Of a stretch of 64,000 bases of DNA, positions 33,607 through 44,951 are shown one piece after another. Every line of letters begins with the position of its first letter. The stretch's first letter is position 1. The stretch is from Glebionis coronaria (Eukaryota > Streptophyta > Magnoliopsida > Asterales > Asteraceae), in NCBI GenBank assembly GCA_025667525.1, contig CM046875.1, positions 287,326,140 through 287,390,139 of the forward strand, written 5' to 3'. The position numbers and the translations under genes are program-made. The notes beneath the pieces were generated by a model that saw only the letters and a list, made by a program, of their open reading frames with translations, was not told the origin of the DNA and searched no databases.

Positions 33607-36435
33607 ATGTCTAAAGCGATAAATTCCTCCTCCTCATCCTTACCAAACATCAAGATTCCCATGCTTGATGCAACCAACTTTGACTTATGGAGGTTCAACT
33701 TTGAACAATATCTGGGGATCTTTGACTACACACTCTGGGACATTATTGAATATGGAAACTCATTCAATAAGGCTCAAAAGATTCAGGATGCCATTACGGC
33801 AAGATCAGCTGTTGAAGGATGTCCTGATGAAGATAAGAAAGAAAAACCTGGAGATGGTAGAGCTGTAAGTGCTGAAGATATTGCAAAGAAAAGGGCTGAC
33901 ATGAAAGCCCTAAATATTTTGAAAGTCTCTTTGGGACAAGAAAATCAGCACAAATATAGAAGCTATGAATCTGCTAAGGATCTTTAGGAAGCAATTGAAG
34001 TTGCATATGGTGGTAATGCAGAAACTAAGGAAGAAAAGAAAAAGCAACTTCTGCATGATTATGTTGTCTTCAAAGCTCAGCCCAATGAGAAACTGAGCAG
34101 TGTGAGAAGCAGATTGCTTGACATCACAAGCAAATTGTCCTTCATGGGGACACAAGTTGGTGATATTGACACCAATGCTACTTTTCTGAAAAGTCTTGGT
34201 GAGACATGGAAGATTGAGGCAAGATCTATTCTTGCCAATAATACTTACAAGAGCTTTTCGTTTGATGACATCTACAACAAACTAAGACTGTTGGAAGATG
34301 AAACTCTTTCAAGCAAAGCTAGCACCAGCAACATGGCCTTCTTCTCTCATAGTGAAGGTCAATTCAATCAGAAGGACTCTTTTATGCATCCAGTTACTGG
34401 ATCATCATTTGTCAGCGCTGGAACAAGTCCTGTCAACGTCTCCTTTTCAGACGCTGACACATTCATGAATGACTCCCCAAGAGTTAAACCTGCTGGTTTG
34501 GATTTGGATACTGTTTGTGCTTACATTGCTTCTTTGCCCAATGGTTCAGTGATTACATATGAGGACCTTGAGCAGATAAGTGATGAACACTTGGAAGAGA
34601 TGGACATCAAGTGGAACATGGCTCTTGCTAGTATAAGAGCAAATAGGTGGAATAGAAGGTTCAAGAAGAAGATGACCTTCAATGCTAAAGACACTGCTGG
34701 ATTTGATAAATCCAAAGTTGAGTGCTACAACTGTCATCGCATGGGGCACTTCATAAGGGAATGCAGATCTCCTAGAAGATCTGATGCTGGTAAACCCTCA
34801 AGTCAGGTTGTTAAAGCTCAAGACTCCAAAGCCATGGTTGCAGTTCAAGGAATTGATGGTACTGGATGGGATTGGAGCTATCTGGCTAAGGATGCTGAAG
34901 AGGACAAAGCTTTGATTGCTGATATTGAAGAAGAAGAGCATGTTGAATATGCTCTCATGGCACACTCCTCCTCTTCATCTGATAATGAGGTATATGATGA
35001 TGCTTTTTGTAGCAAAGGTTGTAGGCTAAACACTGACAGACTTAACAACGAGGTGTTAAAACTAAAAGAGGATATGAGCACTGAAAGGTGTAAATTATCC
35101 AATTACCAACTAGCTCTTACTGAAACTGAGAAAACCGTTTCTGAATACAAGAAAATGTAATTTGATTTAAAAGATAAGATAAATATTTTAAAACATGAGC
35201 TAGAGGGTAGTATGGATATTAGAAATATCATGTCAAAGGTCAATAAAGACCTACAGGCTAAGTTAGATGAGGACATTAAGAATAAAGATAATGTTGACCT
35301 CAAGATTCAAAGATTTGATAGAGCCACCCAAGCCCTAGGAGACTGTGTAGCTAAACAAAGAGATCCTAAGGATATGACTGGGCTTGGGATGAATGAGAAT
35401 GATTACTCTCTGGTTCCACCACCAGCTGGTGACTTCTATGGTGTCCTTAGAAAGGATTTATCTTGGACTGGTATACTAGAATGCCAAGAAGAGGAATTCA
35501 TTCCTCCACCAAGAGTTGTCACCCCTGTAGAAGAGTATCAACAAAAACTGACTGACCTAAATGAGTGGAAGAAAGCTAACCCTACTTTATTTGTTAAGGG
35601 AGGTTTGCTATGTGAAAGTCCCAGTGAATCTCCACCCATTAAGGTTACTCACCCAGTTACTGGTGAAGCTGTTGACCTAGGCTCCAACACTGTTAGAAGA
35701 CCTACCATTAAATATGCAGAGATGTATAGGAATAATAGGTCACCCAAGAGCCAAGTTAACAATCATGGAACAGGTTTCTTTGCTTCTAGACCTAAGAATG
35801 TGTCTAAGAAGGCCTGTTACACTTGTGGTAGCTTTTCACATTTGGCATACAAGTGTGTCAACGCTCCCAAATCCAGCGCTGATAAGAACAATTTCAGCGC
35901 TGATAGGAAGAAAGTCAACGTTGTTAGGAAGTCAAACGTTGTCAGACCCAGACCTTGTGTGCAGCAAAGTCCACAAGTGATTAGACCAGCCCCATTCTTT
36001 TCTAGAAGGTCTAACACTCATGAACAAAGACCTTTTCAAAAGACAAATACCTGGTCAAATAGGCAATGGGTTCCTGTAGCAAACCCTAGGTTCAACGCTG
36101 ATTAGGGCAATTTCAGCGTTGACATGACAAAATCCAACGCTGACAGAAACGTGACCAGACCTAAGTATTTGCAGCCACAAGGTAAGGGGTCTAAAGCTTC
36201 TTCAAGCTTAACATGGAGACCCAAGAAAGATCAATACCCTAATAATAATGGAATTTCAATGACTTGCAACAGGTTTAATTACATTTCAAAAGTCATTACA
36301 AAACCAATTGGGGTTAACTGGGTATTTCATCCTAAAAGGGATGAGAATCGGGTTGTTGTGAGAACTAAGTCTGTTCTTATTGAACAACCAGATGAATCCA
36401 AGTCTTCTGAGACTTGGGTTCCCAAAGAAAAATAA
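33607..36435 (+). pseudogene. Copia-2 Gag with three in-frame stops
   Basis: A single reading frame of 943 codons from ATG at 33607, 100 nt after the LTR. N-terminal PMLDATNFDLWRFNFEQYL is copia Gag. A first CCHC knuckle is at 34723-34764, a Lys/Glu-rich coiled-coil-like region follows, and a second CCHC knuckle (same C-x2-C-x4-H-x4-C spacing) is at 35815-35856. Stops: TAG 33985-33987, TAA 35158-35160, TAG 36103-36105; no frameshift. The first lies where Copia-1 also has TAG. Decamers at 34414-34450, 35860-35935 and 36094-36136 encode recurring Ala-Asp or Val-Asp pairs every seven residues. It ends WVPKEK then TAA. Confidence 0.88.
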
Positions 36436-36455
36436 TTTGTTTTCTTTATGTGCAG
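36433..36455 (+). promoter_or_regulatory. Gag-Pol junction, splice-acceptor-like
   Basis: The Gag stop TAA is followed by a T-rich run and TGCAG (AG at 36454-36455); Pol continues in the -1 frame. Copia-1 has the matching TAATTTGTTTT, T-rich run and GCAAG at 5236-5212 (minus). Spacing from the stop to the protease motif is 56 versus 55 bases. A 3' splice site for a Pol message is one reading; ribosomal frameshift or plain decay are others. Confidence 0.4.
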
Positions 36456-39400
36456 GGCATTCAAAAGCAGATCAATGATTATGGATATTGGGATAGTGGA
36501 TGCTCAAGGCACATGACAGGAAAGGAAGACTATCTGACGAACTTCACTCCTATTCAAGATGGTGATAAGGTATACTTTGGAGGTGGATATGGCACCATTA
36601 CAGGCAAAGGAACCCTTCTCACCAATAATCTACGTTTTGAAAACGTCTTCCTGGTAAAAGAACTGGATTATAATCTGTTTAGTGTATCACAAGTGTGTGA
36701 TAACAAAAATAAGGTTCTTTTCACTGATACTGAGTGTTTGGTGTTAAGCAAGGATTTTAAGATCCCTGATGAGAAGTACATTGAGTATAGAACACCTAGG
36801 TATAAGGACATATATAATGTGAATTTAAATGGAATTAAAGTGAATGTAAATATGTCTTGTTTTTATGCTAAGGCCTCAGTAGATGAAAGTAATTTGTGGC
36901 ACAGGAGACTAGGGCACATAAACTTTAAAAATATAAATAGACTTGTGAGGCTTGGTTTAGTTGATGGTTTGCCCGAGAAGGCCTTCCACAATGACCACTC
37001 TTGTGTTGCATGTCTTAAAGGCAAGCAGCACAAGGTCTCATTCAAGTCCAAGCAGGTGCATACTAGTTCCAGACCTCTTCATATGCTTCACATGGACCTC
37101 TTTGGTCCAACTAATATAGAAAGTTTGAATGGCAAGTCATATTGTTTTGTTGTCACTGATGACTTTTCTAGGTTTACTTGGACGTTCTTTCTAGCTATGA
37201 AGAGTGATACAGCTGATGTTCTTATTGAATTTATCACTCAGATTGAGAAAAGGTCTGGCAATGAGGTTAAGATGCTTAGGAGTGATAATGGTGGAGAATT
37301 TAGGAACAAGAAGCTAGATGATTTTTGTGCCAGGAAGGGAATTACTAGGCAGTTTAGTATTGCTAGAACCCCACAACAAAATGGGGTTGCTGAAAGGAAG
37401 AATAGAACCCTAATTGAAGCAGCTAGAACAATGTTGGCTGATGCTCACTTTCCCATAGCCTTTTGGGCTGAGGCTGTGAATACAGCATGCTATGTGAAAA
37501 ATAGAGCATTGGTTAACAAAATTCAGAACAAGACACCTTATGAGTTACTTTGGGGAAGAAAACCTAATATTGGTTTTCTCAGACCTTTTGGATGTCATGT
37601 AGTAGTCTTAGACACTAGTGATGCCTTAGGGAAATTTAGTGCAAAAGGTGATGAGGGTTACTTCATGGGGTATTCAGTGCAGAGCAAGGGTTATAGGGTT
37701 TATCTTAAGGAGGACAAACGTATTGTTGAAAGAGTACATGTTAGGTTCTTAGAGAATAAACCTAGTGATCCTGAAAGTGGTCCTAATTGGTTGTTTGATT
37801 TGGAACCCTTATCTAGAACTTTAAATTATATGCCTGTCACTAATCCAGACATTGTGAAGGTAACTTCAAATGTTGTGGAGGAACAAGTTGTTCATGTTTC
37901 AGGTACACAGGTTGACGAGAGGGTTGGATCACAAGCAGAAAAGGCATCTCCTACATTTGAATATGTCACAATTCCCATTTGGACTGATGCTTTTGCTGCT
38001 GCTGCTGCTGCTGGACAAGATAATGGTGGTTTCCAAATACCACCAAATACAAACATGCATGGTTCTTCAGGCGCTGACAAAGGAAAATCCAGCGCTGACA
38101 AGACCAATTCAGACGTTGACAACAACATTTCAGGCGCTGTCAGCCCTGACGCTGACAACCAAGATTCAAACGTTGACAACACTTATGGGCATCTTTTCTC
38201 TTCCAATTTTGAACAAGGTGGACCTTCCAATGTCCATGAATAGATTCCTGTTGCTCAAAGAGAGTCTGATGAAGAAGATATTGGCAACATGGAGCGTGAA
38301 GTTGAGGACACCAGACTTTTTGAAGGAGGAGTTCTCACTTCCACAATGAAGAATCACCCCCCATCTCAGATCATTGGTGATGTTATGACTCCAGTTCAGA
38401 CAAGAATATCCCATCAAAGTCTTGGTGGATTTATTGCCAATATACACAAGAAGGTTGATACCCCTCTTGTGCAAGCATGTTTGTTTGCATGTTTTCTGTC
38501 ACAAGAAGAACCCAAGAAGATATTTGATGCTCTCAAAGAACCAAGTTGGGTGGAAGCAATGCAGGATGAGCTTCACCAATTTGCTATTCAGGATGTTTGG
38601 GAGCTAGTTGATTGTCCTAGATATGTCAGACCAATAGGGACAAGATGGGTTCTCAGGAACAAAAGAGATGAAAGAGGTATTGTGGTCAGAAACAAGGCAA
38701 GGTTAGTGGCTCAAGGTTATACACAAGAGGAGGGGATAGACTATGAAGAAGTCTTTGCACCAGTTGCAAGGCTTGAAGCTATTAGGATTTTTCTAGCCTA
38801 TGCATCTTGCATGGGCTTTACAGTCTATCAAATGGATGTAAAGAGTGCATTCTTGTATGGCACCATAGTTGAGGAAGTTTATGTCATGCAACCTCCTGGT
38901 TTTGAGGATCTTGAGCATCCAGATAAAGTGTATAGAGTCAAAAAGGCTATGTATGGCCTTCATCAAGCCCCTAGAGCATGGTATGGTACCTTGTCTACAT
39001 ATTTAGTGGACAATGGATTCAAGAGGGGCACCATAGATCAGACACTATTTACAAAGAAGAAAGGCAAAGATGTGTTGCTTGTGCAGGTCTATGTTGATGA
39101 TATCATTTTTGGGTCTACTGATCCAAAGATGAGTGAGGATTTCTCCAAGCTTATGACAGACAAATTCAAGATGAGTGCTATGGGGGAGATGAACTTCTTT
39201 CTTGGTTTACAAGTTCAGTAGAAAGAAGATGGTATCTTCATCTCCCAAGACAAATATGTTGCTGACATCTTGAAGAAGTTTGGCTTTTCTCCACATGAAA
39301 AGAGGGCTTCTACTCCTATGGATAGAGAACACCCTTGGGGAAAGATTGGAGATGGGAAAGATGTTTATATCAGGCATTATAGATCCATGATTGGATCCTT

Positions 39401-40037
39401 GATGTATCTTACTGCTTCCAGACCTGATATCATGTTTGCTGTGTGTGCATGTGCACGCCATCAAGTGACTCCCAAAGAATGTCACCTTTATGCTGTGAAG
39501 AGGATCTTTAGGTACCTAAGATGTTTCCCTAATCTTGGTTTGTGGTACCCAAAGGATTTCCCATTGGAGCTGATTGCATATTCAGATAGTGATTATGGAG
39601 GTGATAAGTTTGATAGGAAATCCACAACTGGTGGATGTCAATTTCTTGGGAGCAGATTAATATCTTGGCAATGCAAGAAACAAACAGTGGTGGCTAATTC
39701 TACAACTGAAGCAGAATATGTGGCTGCAGCAGCATGTTGTGGTCAAGTGTTGTGGATTCAGAACCAGCTGTTGGATTATGGGTATAATTTCATGCATACT
39801 AAGATATTTGTTGACAATAATAGTACTTTATGCATCATTAAGAATCCTGTGCATCATTCTAAAACTAAACACATAGAAATTAGACACCATTTTATAAGAG
39901 ATTGCTTTGAGAAAGGTTTAATACAACCAGATAGGGTTGACACTGAGGAAAATGTGTCAGATTTATTAACTAAACCTTTTGATACTGGAAGATTTCAATA
40001 CTTGGTAACAAGTATTGGAATGGTTAATCTCACTTAA
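36456..40037 (+). pseudogene. Copia-2 Pol: protease, integrase, RT, RNase H
   Basis: A continuous frame (open from 36414) without frameshift but with amber stops at 38241-38243 and 39219-39221, both in contexts suggesting CAG to TAG change. Protease: WDSGCSRHMTG. Pre-integrase zinc site: WHRRLGHINF then SCVACLKGKQH. Integrase triad: HMDLFGP, RSDNGGEF, NGVAERKN. A variable linker (about 37860-38290) holds decamers at 38070, 38091, 38112, 38133, 38148 and 38169. [25 protein letters not shown] and the YVDD box. RNase H: AYSDSDYGGD and TTEAEYVAAA. Stop at 40035-40037. All catalytic residues are present. Confidence 0.92.
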
Positions 40038-41296
40038 GTATGTGTTTTGGATTCTTTTTGTAAAAGTATGTACAGGATGATGCATTATTATTATTGGTCT
40101 TATTGATAATTTAGATTTTCCACTATATTTTTCTAACACTGACAAAGGTTGTTTGAACACTGATAAGTGTTTTTGCAACGTTGTCAGCAATATAATTGTC
40201 TAACGCTGACAAATCTTCCTTCAACGCTGTTATGTGTTATCGGGGCGTTGTCAGCAACAATGTTAGTTTTGTGGTTTTCAATCTAAATGTGCAGATGGTG
40301 TTAGCAGTATACCATTGGATACAGAGTTGCTTATGGATCAAAGGAGAAGCATTTGAACATGTTTTTATTTATGGATGATGGTTGGAATGTTTCATTCCTA
40401 TCTTGACATAAATTTTTTTATGTTCATGCATGTTTTTAGCAAACTCTTTGTATCTTTGTTTAAGGGGAGGTTTTAGGCACCTTTAGGATTTTTGGGTATC
40501 CATATGATACTCTTATCACAATTCTAGATTGTGTCCACAGGTGAGTATGGGTTAGTTTTACTAAACCATGAGGCACTGTAGCATGCATAGTATATCAACT
40601 TTGCATGCTGCCAAGACATTGTTGGCCTAGAATTGGTTGTGGTCTGTTGGGAGACTTGGGAATCATTTTGATATGGGATTTACCTGGGAGTAACAAGGAT
40701 TTTATAAGGTAACTTGGTTGTTAAGAATTTTGGTTAGCAAGGGACACTAGAGGACTGTTATGTCTATCTTGCTTATGCAAGTGTGCATAACTGGACAGTG
40801 CTTGCCGCCCTATAATAATTATCAGCTTTTGGTTATTTTCTCTAGGATAAATTGCTTGTTAAGGTCATTTTTCACTTTTTAAAACAATTTTATTTTTGGA
40901 CGCTGACAAGATTTTTCCAAGCGTTGTTGTGACCAAATTGGACGCTGACATGGCTTTAGGCGAACGTTGACAAGATTATAGCCGTTGGGCGTTGATGGGT
41001 TATATTTGACCGTTGACACTCAATGGGACCTACCCAGTTGTTACTTTTTGACATATTTTCAAGCCGTAATTTTAGGAGTTGTTACTTTCATTAAATGCAT
41101 GAGATAACTTATAACTTTTTCAATATTTTCATGATTAGTTTTTGAAAATCTTTGCCTATTTTTGGGCCAATCACATGCATTGTTTATCTCCTATAAATTT
41201 GGCTCCTATTTTTAAACAGGGTATCTATAATTCTTGTCTAACACTTTTCTCTTATCAACCTTCATCTTTTACACTTCAAATTAACAGCTTTCATCA
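40038..41296 (+). other. Copia-2 spacer with two decamer arrays
   Basis: Non-coding. The first array starts at 40135, 40156, 40177, 40202, 40223 and 40244 (spacings 21, 21, 25, 21, 21); the second at 40899, 40920, 40941, 40963, 40988 and 41009 (21, 21, 22, 25, 21). A purine tract TAAGGGGAGG at 40461-40470 resembles an internal polypurine tract. The second array lies 290 bases before the third ORF and could be part of its upstream control region (inference). Confidence 0.8.
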
Positions 41297-44200
41297 ATGG
41301 CACCAAGATTTAACTCAGCAGAATTGGATTTGGGGTTCAAGTCTCAACACAACATGATTGCTTATCTTGTTGCTGATAATACTTTGTTCCCTCAATACAC
41401 ACAAATGGTGGCGTATTTGAACGCATCCCCATTAAGGTATGCTCTTTCTCATGCACCACTCATTCCAGACACACACATTAAACAGTTTTGGAACACTGTT
41501 AGTTCCTCAACAGTTAATGGAGTGACCACATTAACTTCTATTGTTCATGGGAGATCTTGGGTGGTTACTGAGGCCTTGGTACGCCAGGCCTTGCATCTTG
41601 ATGATGCTGATGGTATAACCATTCTTCCCATAACTGAAATAGAACAAGGGCTTAGGGCTTTGGGATACCCTATTCCTGATGAAGGTACTCTTAATAAGTA
41701 CCATAAGCAGGAATTTCCCCTAGCCTGGAAGTACCTCATTCACATTCTCCTTCAATGTTTGAGTCCCAAATGTACTGCACACAATAAGATCAATAGATCC
41801 ATTGCAACTGCTATTGTGTGTATTGCAACAGGGCAAAAATATAACTATTCCAAAATGATTTTTGAAGGGATGTGTAAAAACAAGGGGACAAAAATGACTT
41901 TAGCTTATCCCCGTTTTCTGCAAATGATTTTTGATGATCAAAGATATTGTTCAAGGGATCACAATGATTTTTATAAGATCCCTGAACAAAAGAAAGCTAT
42001 TTTTACCAAGATGAATTCACCACCTCATAGAGACCTACCTTTAACACCAGCCATGCTTGCTGTTATTGCAGCAGCACAACCCCAACCAGACCCCCAACCT
42101 CATATTGACCCACAACCACAACTTGAACCTCTCCCTGAACCTTTACCCTCACCTGAACAAATGCAAATAGACCAAGAACCCTTTGACGCTGACACATCTA
42201 ATGTTGGCGTTGATGTGCCTATTTCCAACACTGACACCTAACCATCACAGTCCCAAACACCCCTTAACCAACCCACATCTACCCATTCTTCCACACCATC
42301 TTCCACACCACCTGAATATAGGTTGATTAAACACCAAAGGACTGCTGGAGAGTTCTCCTCTGGTGGTCCTAGCCATGAAGCAGAGAGAACCACCACCACA
42401 AGTGTGGCTGGTGACCTGGATGAGGCTGGGACTATTGGTTCTGGCTTAGAAGCTGGCCAAGGCAGTCCCACCATAATTAAGTCCTCATCCATGCCCAATG
42501 AACCTGACTTGGGAGGTCAAATCCCCATTTTGGAAGAGGGCAGACTGGAACCAATGACTCTTTTGGAATTGACGGCTGTCTGCATTAGCTTGCAAAAGCA
42601 AAATGCAGACTTAGTACAAATTGTCAGCTCACAAGGCCTTGAACTCAAGCAATTGAGGGAGAGGATTGTTGTTTTGGAGAGTGCTCATGCAAAGGGAGGT
42701 ATGGAGGAGTCTTCCAAAGGGGAGGAAGATCAAAGAAATCTGAGTGATAAGAGCAGTCAAGATGGTCAATCATTGGATGTTGCTGAAGCTCTTACTACTT
42801 TGAAGGAACAAACAGGTTTTGATACGTCCTTAATTTCTCCAACCAATCTAAATTTATCATTTACAGCAATGTTGAGAGAGGTTACACAAGGCGCTGAGGG
42901 AAAATATTTGAGCGTTGACAAGACAAGTTTGGACGCTGATAGAAGTATTTTGGGCGCTGATAGAGGAAATTTGGGCGTTGACAGATCTGTATTTGGAGGT
43001 GATGTATTCCAGTCATCATCTATCATCAAGGGTGTTCCTACTCAGGTATTGCCATCTACCTTACCAACCATTGCACCATCAGATAAGGGTAAGGGTAAGT
43101 TGGTAGAAGAAATTGTTCCAAAGAATGCAGCTCAGGTTGAGTTTGATAGAAGGTTGGCTGAGCAAATGATGGAGCAAGGTGAAAAGGAAAAGTCACCATT
43201 TGTTGTGACTTCTGAAGAAGAAAGTGATGGAGCTAGCTCAGATTCAAGTGTGATGATTATTGAAACAGAAAGACTTGAGTATGGTGATGAGCTTGCTAGG
43301 GAAAAGTTGAGAGATTTAAAGTTGCAGATTGATTTTGATATGCCAGAGGTGGTTCAGATGTACAATTCTTGGGAAGAAAGCTGTATGGATAATCCAGACT
43401 TGACCATTTCAGATCAGATATGGGGTTTGGAGATTCTTCTTTGAGTTCAGAAGGATTGTAAGGTGATTTTGAAGCACAAGGCAAGCAACATTCTCTCTGA
43501 GTTGAAAAGGGATAGAAGGAAGCTCTACTTTATGTTGCTCAAATGTCATGGAGTTGGATGGACACATCAGAAGTTGAAAGCTTTGACATTTGATGAGTTG
43601 GAACATAGAGCTTATCCTATTTGGGTGAAAGTGCAGGAAGAAAACACTTTCAGACTTCTTTCAGATGAAAGAAAGGAGCAACTTGCAGAAGAGATGGAAA
43701 TCAAGAAAGCTATGATAGTTCCCAGGCCAATGAAGAAGGGATTTACACTTGAGTTTCCAAAAGATATGAATCAACTATATCCAAGTGAAGCAGTTATTAA
43801 AAGAGCCTCAAGCTCTCCCCATTAGAAGCTTCAGATATGGTGCATGTGTTACCATTAGATTCCAGGAATCCAATTGTGAGTTATGATGAAGATGAATGTG
43901 GATTCTGGAAGATTGGAAGATATGGCAAGGAGGTACACACTTTTACCACTCTCATATCTTTATTTGCAAGTTGTGATAGAGAAGACTTGGTGGACCTTTG
44001 GAGGTTGTTGGAAACCAAGTATGAGGCTGAAGCACCAACTTCAGCTAATGGAATAAAACTTTGGACAACATTCAAGAGAATGTGTGGGACAAATGAGGAA
44101 GATCCTGAAATATGGAAGGATCTTGAAGATGACCTCAGTGGTCTTCAATGGAGGTTATATTCAGCTGCTGGTGTATACCATTTGAGTTCTACAAAGTTTG

Positions 44201-44367
44201 CTGAGTATTTACTTGTAGATGCTCAGTATTTCATATCCAAGGCTGTTTTGGAAAAGATGAAGGACACCCAGTTGGAGATAGATTACACAAGTGACGTGGC
44301 AAAGAATTTGATCAGATTTATTTATTACCAATATGATAAGGTTTGTCAGACTCCTCCAAGTTCTTAA
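41297..44367 (+). pseudogene. Copia-2 third ORF after Pol
   Basis: Starts ATG at 41297. The N-terminal domain (about 230 residues: MVAYLNASPLRYAL, HIKQFWNTV, LHLDDADG, YPRFLQMIFDDQ) resembles the extra ORF of Sirevirus-like elements of composites. Then come a Pro/Gln/Glu-rich stretch, an in-frame TAA (42239-42241), a Leu/Gln-rich coiled coil (42560-42690), five decamers exactly 21 apart (42890-42974), an in-frame TGA (43442-43444), a frameshift near 43810 and a C-terminal domain with LVDLWRLLETKY. No signal peptide or membrane segment was seen, so 'env-like' describes the position only. The role is unknown. Confidence 0.75.
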
Positions 44368-44408
44368 TGTTTATTCAAAAACTTGATCATAAGAGTGGAT
44401 ATCAAGTT

Positions 44409-44419
44409 TATGGGAGGAT
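44409..44419 (+). other. Copia-2 polypurine tract
   Basis: ATGGGAGGAT immediately before the 3' LTR; primer for plus-strand DNA synthesis by position. It is less purine-pure than the tract of Copia-1n. Confidence 0.7.
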
Positions 44420-44946
44420 TGTTGGGAATAAATTAAGGCCAGATCACTTGAACGCTGACAAGAACAACTCAAGCGTTGACAAGAACAAAGTGAGCGCTGA
44501 CAGCACAAGCGTTGACAAGTTAAAGTCAAGCGTTGACAGATTGAAGACAAGCACTGATGGAAGATGTGAGCTACACGTTTATTATGTTCTAGAATACTTC
44601 TAGTAAGGATAGAAACGACAATGTATTTTCTATGTTTATCTTTACCTAGAATAGTTGATATGTAGCTTATTATACAAGGCTTCTTAGTCTATAAAAGAAG
44701 GCCTTTAGGTTAATGTTTAGTATCAAGTTTTCATTAAGTTTTCATTCGTAAACATCTTTCATTGTAAGCAAGTTCGACATTCATAATCAAAGTGAAAGTT
44801 TTGTTTACATCTTGTGTTCTTGTTTTAAGTATTAAATTCCGCATAATACTTAGATTCACAAAGCATATAACAAAGGTTTCTCTACGTGTTATACTTGATC
44901 TAATCTCGTATACACAAAGCTAATCGATCTAAGTTTGGGATCAACA
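44420..44946 (+). repeat. Copia-2 3' LTR
   Basis: 527 bp. Compared with the 5' LTR: T/C (near 33098), G/A (near 33233) and one extra T in the run near 44823. TATAAAAG at 44690-44697. Decamer array at 44451-44559 with the same spacing. Followed by the ATTTG duplication (44947-44951). Confidence 0.96.
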
Positions 44947-44951
44947 ATTTG

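Larger units (their letters stand above)
32981..44946 (+). mobile_element. Copia-2: full-length Sirevirus-like Ty1/copia element
   Basis: 11,966 bp bounded by LTRs 32981-33506 and 44420-44946 (TGTTG...CAACA) and by the duplication ATTTG (32976-32980, 44947-44951). Order: primer-binding site, Gag, Pol (protease, integrase, RT, RNase H), a 1.26-kb non-coding spacer, and a third long ORF region. Gag carries three in-frame stops, Pol two and the third ORF two plus a frameshift. LTRs differ by two substitutions and one T insertion, so insertion is recent. A 21-nt-phased decamer runs through the whole element. Confidence 0.95.

Noticed and set aside
41297..44367. Calling the third Copia-2 ORF an envelope gene
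   Set aside because: No signal peptide or membrane-spanning segment is visible; only its position is env-like.
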